Assembly: GCA_035471805.1 (NCBI GenBank)
Contig: DATIPS010000040.1
Coordinates: 1-64,000 of the forward strand
DNA length: 64,000 bases
Direction of reading: 5' to 3'
Source: Acidimicrobiia bacterium
Lineage (GTDB): Bacteria > Actinomycetota > Acidimicrobiia > Spongiisociales > JAHEDJ01
The translations under genes and the position numbers were made by a program. How positions within the stretch are numbered: the stretch's first letter is position 1; every line of letters starts with the position of its first letter. Shown here piece by piece: positions 60,525 through 64,000 of this stretch. A model generated the notes under the pieces. The model did not search any database and was not told the DNA's origin. It worked only from the letters and a program-made list of their open reading frames with translations.

Positions 60525-61868
60525 TTGAGCACCCAGCGGCGTGTACGAATACGACTTGCCATCGCCTACGTGGCGGCCGGCGTCGCGGTGCTCACCCTGC
60601 TGGCGGTTACCCAGCCGTTCCCCAATTTCCTGCTGTGGTTTGCTTTCGCCCTGCCCTTCATCTACCTCGAATGGCGGGCCGTCGAGATCAACGATCAGTT
60701 GATGGCCAGTTCAACGATCATGGTCGCCCTCACCGGCGGCACGATCTTTGCCATCGAGGGGAGCAGCGCAGCATTGGGGATGGCGGCCATCGCGGCAGTC
60801 GGGCCGTTGGTCCCGCGCGACTTCCGGGAGCGTCGATGGTTCCAGCCCGCCGTCAATTTCGGGCAACTGGTCATTAGCGCCGGTTTCGCCGGCCTCGCTC
60901 TCGACCTGCTGATCCCCACCGGTATCGACCCGTCTGCCGCCGGGAATATCGCCCGTGTTGTCGGCGCAGCTTCGGTGGCCGCCGTTGCATACGCGATCCT
61001 GAACTACGGTCAGGTGCGGTCGATCGTCAAGGCCGCTTTCGGAAGACGCGATATCCGGCCGTGGTCGGGCATGGCCATGATCCTCCCCGCCTACTTCGTC
61101 ATGGGGGTGCTCGGCGGGTTCCTCGGCATCGTATACGCGACCGTCGGATTCTCGGTGCTGCCGCTCATCCTCGTGGTCTTCGTCGCCGGCCATTACACCT
61201 TCGCCTCCTACGGCGAACTGCGCGAGGCGCACGAGGCGACGTTGCGCGGCTTCATCAAGGCGCTCGAGGCCAAGGACCTGTATACGCGCGGCCACACCGA
61301 GCGAGTCGCATATTTCGCCCAACTGGTCGGCGAAGACCTCGGATTCCGCGGCTCCCGTCTCGAACGAGTGCGGGTTGCCGCCCTGATACACGACGTCGGC
61401 AAGCTCGCCGTCCCCCGCGACCTGATTCGCAAGCGCGGCCGGTTGACGGAGGAGGAGTACGAAAACCTCCAATCACACGCGCACGTGGTTGAGGAGATCC
61501 TGGCGGAAGTGGAGTTCCTTCGACCGATGGTGGAGATTGCTTCCGGCCATCATTCTCAATTCGACGGAAGCGGATACGGCGGCAGCGGCCACCAGCTCGG
61601 CAAGCGCCCGTCCATGGAAGCTCGCATTCTCGCCGTCGCCGACGCCTTCGATGCCATGACCAGCACACGTTCATACCGGATGGCGCTGAGTCAGGAGTAT
61701 GCCTTTGAAGAGCTGCGCCGCAATGCCGGCACACAGTTCGATCCTGCGATAGTCGAGTCACTCGTGCGGGCCCTCACCCGCACCGGTGAGCGGTATGGAT
61801 CTCCGGGGCTGGTCGACGAGGAGCAGGCTCGCCGGATGGCGGAAGGGAGAACAAGTGGCCAGGTCTGA
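60525..61868 (+). CDS. Membrane HD-GYP-like domain protein 1
   Basis: 447-residue protein with about seven or eight helices (residues 10-230) and a C-terminal HD-GYP-like phosphohydrolase domain. Metal-site blocks: TRGHTERVAYFAQLVGEDL, VAALIHDVGKLAVPR, and ASGHHSQFDGSGYGGSGHQLG, where the GYP motif reads GYG. ILAVADAFDAMTSTRSYR is standard for the family. Probable role: hydrolysis of cyclic di-GMP or a related nucleotide after sensing at the membrane. TTG 60525 start with AAAGGGG upstream. The next gene is a paralog overlapping by 14 bases. Confidence 0.9.
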   Translation: MSTQRRVRIRLAIAYVAAGVAVLTLLAVTQPFPNFLLWFAFALPFIYLEWRAVEINDQLMASSTIMVALTGGTIFAIEGSSAALGMAAIAAVGPLVPRDFRERRWFQPAVNFGQLVISAGFAGLALDLLIPTGIDPSAAGNIARVVGAASVAAVAYAILNYGQVRSIVKAAFGRRDIRPWSGMAMILPAYFVMGVLGGFLGIVYATVGFSVLPLILVVFVAGHYTFASYGELREAHEATLRGFIKALEAKDLYTRGHTERVAYFAQLVGEDLGFRGSRLERVRVAALIHDVGKLAVPRDLIRKRGRLTEEEYENLQSHAHVVEEILAEVEFLRPMVEIASGHHSQFDGSGYGGSGHQLGKRPSMEARILAVADAFDAMTSTRSYRMALSQEYAFEELRRNAGTQFDPAIVESLVRALTRTGERYGSPGLVDEEQARRMAEGRTSGQV

Positions 61869-63090
61869 CCCGGCGCGTCGCTCCCCGATCATGAACGTGA
61901 TGTGGGCACTCGCCTTCGCGGCACTGTTCTTGGTGCTGGCGATAGAGGCGTCCGACCGGCTGTTCGAGATTCTCGTCGCCGTGTTACTCCTCGCTGGAGC
62001 GTCGCAGATAGTGGTTCCGGCAACGAGTGGCAACTCCCTCTCGCTCGGCTTCGCGGTTGCGGCGGCAGTTCCCCTCGTCCTTCACGCTCCGGGTGGAGAA
62101 GTAGATCTGGTGGCATCCACATCCGTGTTCGTCGGCGGGGGACTGATCGCCTGGGTAACCGCCGTCCTCCGCGGCCAGGATGCGGTTGTTTCGCTGGCCT
62201 CTGCCATGCGCCGGGCCGTCGGTGCAGGCGTCTACGCGGTGATCGTCCGCTACGTGACGCCGCTCGCCGAAGATCTGCTCGGGGTCGATCCGGACGCGGC
62301 TCGGCTGATCGGATTCGCAGCCGGGTCGGCAGTGTGGTTCACGCTCGAGGTATTCCTATGGGCCTTCGTCACTTTCGGCCGTCGCCGCATCAGCCGGCGG
62401 TACCTCTGGTTGCTGGCCGTCAAGGACTGGATGGTGGCGTTGAGCCTGCTGGCCACCGGGGCCCTGTTCGGCTTCGTATACGGAGACATTGATCTATGGG
62501 CTGCGGTCGTCGTCGTGGGTGTTCCCTATGCCTTCGCTCACCTGGCCTTTCACCGCTACCAGGACTCTCGTGCCACCTACTGGCAGACCATTCGGGCGTT
62601 GTCGCGTATTCCCGAGGTGGCGGGTCTCTCGCCGGACGGTCACGGCGACCGAACGTCGGAAATGGCTGTGCAGGTCGGCCAGCGCCTGGGGCTTTCACCC
62701 GATGAAGTCGAAGACATTCGCTTCGCGGCGATGATGCACGACATAGGCAGAGTCACTTTGAACGAGCCGAACGTCATCAAGATGGGGTTTACCGAAGAGG
62801 ACATTGCCAGGTGGGGATCGGAAATCATCGGTGAATCGGCATACCTCGAACGAATCGCCCACCTCGTCCGGCAGCAGCATCATCCCTACCGGCGCCCGGG
62901 CGAGTACAAGGACCTCGAACTGCCGATGGCTTCCAAGGTCATCAAAGCAACCAGCGCCTACGACCACGCAACGACCGAACTCGGCTTCTCCCAGCTCGAG
63001 GCGCTCGAGGTTCTGCATCGCGGTGCCGCTTACGATTACGACCCCGACGTCGTGGAAGCTCTCCGGGAGATCGTCGACGCCGGAAGGTAG
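61855..63090 (+). CDS. Membrane HD domain protein 2, divergent paralog
   Basis: 411-residue protein, similar layout: about seven helices (residues 14-240) and a C-terminal HD domain with GHGDRTSEMAVQVGQRLGLS and FAAMMHDIGRVTLNEP. The GYP region is degenerate: HHPYRRPGEYKDLELP. GTG 61855 has GGGAG five bases upstream and overlaps the previous gene by 14 bases. The two may form a pair in which one partner has lost part of the active site. Confidence 0.87.
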   Translation: MARSDPARRSPIMNVMWALAFAALFLVLAIEASDRLFEILVAVLLLAGASQIVVPATSGNSLSLGFAVAAAVPLVLHAPGGEVDLVASTSVFVGGGLIAWVTAVLRGQDAVVSLASAMRRAVGAGVYAVIVRYVTPLAEDLLGVDPDAARLIGFAAGSAVWFTLEVFLWAFVTFGRRRISRRYLWLLAVKDWMVALSLLATGALFGFVYGDIDLWAAVVVVGVPYAFAHLAFHRYQDSRATYWQTIRALSRIPEVAGLSPDGHGDRTSEMAVQVGQRLGLSPDEVEDIRFAAMMHDIGRVTLNEPNVIKMGFTEEDIARWGSEIIGESAYLERIAHLVRQQHHPYRRPGEYKDLELPMASKVIKATSAYDHATTELGFSQLEALEVLHRGAAYDYDPDVVEALREIVDAGR

Positions 63091-63093
63091 CTT

Positions 63094-63684
63094 CTAGGTG
63101 CGGCGGGCCGAACCCGCTTCGGCCTGGGCGCCGTGCTTGAACCATCGAACCGGGCGCCGCAGTTCGTGCTCGAGGAACCGTCCAAGGCCTACGGCGAGCA
63201 GGACGTCGCCGAGCGAGATCACCTGCCCCTGGCCGATCAACCGCAGGGGAATCACATCGGCAAGGAAGGCGAGACGGGTGCTCTCGTCGAGAACCAGGTG
63301 CTTGTAGTTGCCTGTGATGTCCACCGATTCGGGGAATCCGCCGGCGACTATCGCCGCCCCTTCGAGGACCGGCATTCCGCCGTTGGCAGCAATGACCGAG
63401 AAGTTCATCAGGATGCCCAGACCGGCCAGCCACATCCCCGGCCTGTCGCGGTTGACGATAACCATCACGAGCAAGGGCACGTAGGAGAGGAGTATCAGGG
63501 TGATTCCGGTGGGTCTCGCCCAGTCGGATTCCTGTGGGAAGAAACTGGTAGCCGTTTGCATCCCGAAGCCCAATATGAGCAGCCACCACATTCTCAGCCG
63601 AACGTCCGACAGGTTGCGCAATCTGCCCCCGCGGACGACAGCGATGGAGGCGGCTAAAAAGAGCACGAGCGCCAACCAGACCAT
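63094..63684 (-). CDS. DUF5317 family membrane protein
   Basis: 196-residue membrane protein with about four to five helices. NGGMPVLEGAAIVAGGF and NYKHLVLDESTRLAFLADVIPL are the blocks I associate with DUF5317. Function unknown. TACGGT (minus strand, 63691-63696) lies six bases before ATG. Stops four bases from the convergent HD gene. Confidence 0.8.
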   Translation of the reverse strand: MVWLALVLFLAASIAVVRGGRLRNLSDVRLRMWWLLILGFGMQTATSFFPQESDWARPTGITLILLSYVPLLVMVIVNRDRPGMWLAGLGILMNFSVIAANGGMPVLEGAAIVAGGFPESVDITGNYKHLVLDESTRLAFLADVIPLRLIGQGQVISLGDVLLAVGLGRFLEHELRRPVRWFKHGAQAEAGSARRT

Positions 63685-63766
63685 GACCGAACCGTACCAC
63701 CGTTGCCGCCCTAGAACGCACTATCAGACGGCCCACCGGCTAGTTTGGCCGGGTTGGAAGGACACA

Positions 63767-64000
63767 ATGCTCACATACGACGTTGCAGTTCCCAGAGCCA
63801 CGATCACTCTCGATGATCCCGATCGCAGAAACCCGATGTCGATCGAGGTGATGCAGGCGATACTTGAAAGGTTGCGAGAGGCGATCGCCGCACCGGATGT
63901 CAAGGTGATCGTGATCACCGGCGCAGGCGATCGGGCTTTCTCCGCAGGCGGAGACCTCTCGGGTGGGTTCGTAGATGAGCCCGTGGCCCTCCATCGAGCT
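63767..64000 (+). CDS. Enoyl-CoA hydratase/isomerase family protein (partial, runs off window)
   Basis: The first 78 codons of a crotonase-fold protein: MLTYDVAVPRATITLDDPDRR and ITGAGDRAFSAGGDLSGGF (oxyanion-hole block). The end lies beyond 64000. GGAAGGA Shine-Dalgarno before ATG 63767. Likely another acyl-CoA pathway enzyme. Confidence 0.88.
   Translation, partial: MLTYDVAVPRATITLDDPDRRNPMSIEVMQAILERLREAIAAPDVKVIVITGAGDRAFSAGGDLSGGFVDEPVALHRA

Overview
This 64 kb window is high-GC, gene-dense chromosomal DNA from an actinobacterium. Support for this includes the many TANNNT -10 boxes placed 6-7 bases before start codons (leaderless mRNAs), the frequent GTG starts, ATGA/GTGA overlaps, an AMP-ligase/acyl-CoA dehydrogenase/crotonase-rich gene set, and Thr/Pro-rich linkers in exported proteins. 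The Thr-rich linkers and fatty-acid gene load suggest class Acidimicrobiia or a close relative, but this is inference. No rRNA, tRNA, CRISPR, phage or insertion sequence was seen.

Layout. 1-4.8 kb: MFS transporter, a divergent peroxiredoxin-like gene with an in-frame TGA that reads as a selenoprotein (Sec36, UxxC) with a SECIS-like hairpin just downstream, an AEC transporter, an acyl-CoA dehydrogenase and a membrane protein. 4.8-7.0 kb: NAD salvage (pncA, pncB, divergent). 7-12.4 kb: FtsH-like AAA protease with an insertion, zinc-ribbon protein, methyltransferase, membrane-anchored beta-propeller and two small proteins. 12.4-16.8 kb: LuxR-type ATP-binding regulator, enoyl-CoA hydratase, FabH. 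17-24 kb: two ABC-2 export systems arranged divergently, an MMPL/RND transporter and a stand-alone receiver protein. 24.4-29.8 kb: DHFR-like reductase, DEAD-box helicase with RRM, M28 peptidase, alpha/beta hydrolase. 29.9-42.2 kb: one 12 kb co-directional operon (TetR, hydrolase, complete Liv-type ABC importer, two acyl-CoA ligases, second hydrolase, KAS III-like enzyme), probably uptake, activation and conversion of an unidentified carboxylic acid. 42.3-44.8 kb: mannosylglycerate synthase overlapping a glycerate kinase (compatible solute). 44.9-48.6 kb: two-component system divergent from a lipoprotein, plus YceI. 48.7-56.2 kb: a solitary IF-1, GNAT, orphan DNA methyltransferase, DUF885 protein, LysM/M23 peptidase, RlmN, HhH protein, NCS1 permease. 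56.3-60.1 kb: RlpA-like protein, then a gamma-glutamyltransferase operon. 60.1-64 kb: a structured leader, a 29-codon ORF, two paralogous membrane HD-domain proteins, a DUF5317 protein and a partial enoyl-CoA hydratase.

The strongest unusual signal is the selenocysteine peroxiredoxin at 1238-1900, which a standard gene caller would truncate to start at 1373 and so lose its catalytic motif. Next are the Liv/ligase/KAS III operon, the mannosylglycerate synthase-glycerate kinase pair, the structured leader with a short ORF before the HD proteins, and the dense set of leaderless promoters, which also fixes several start codons.
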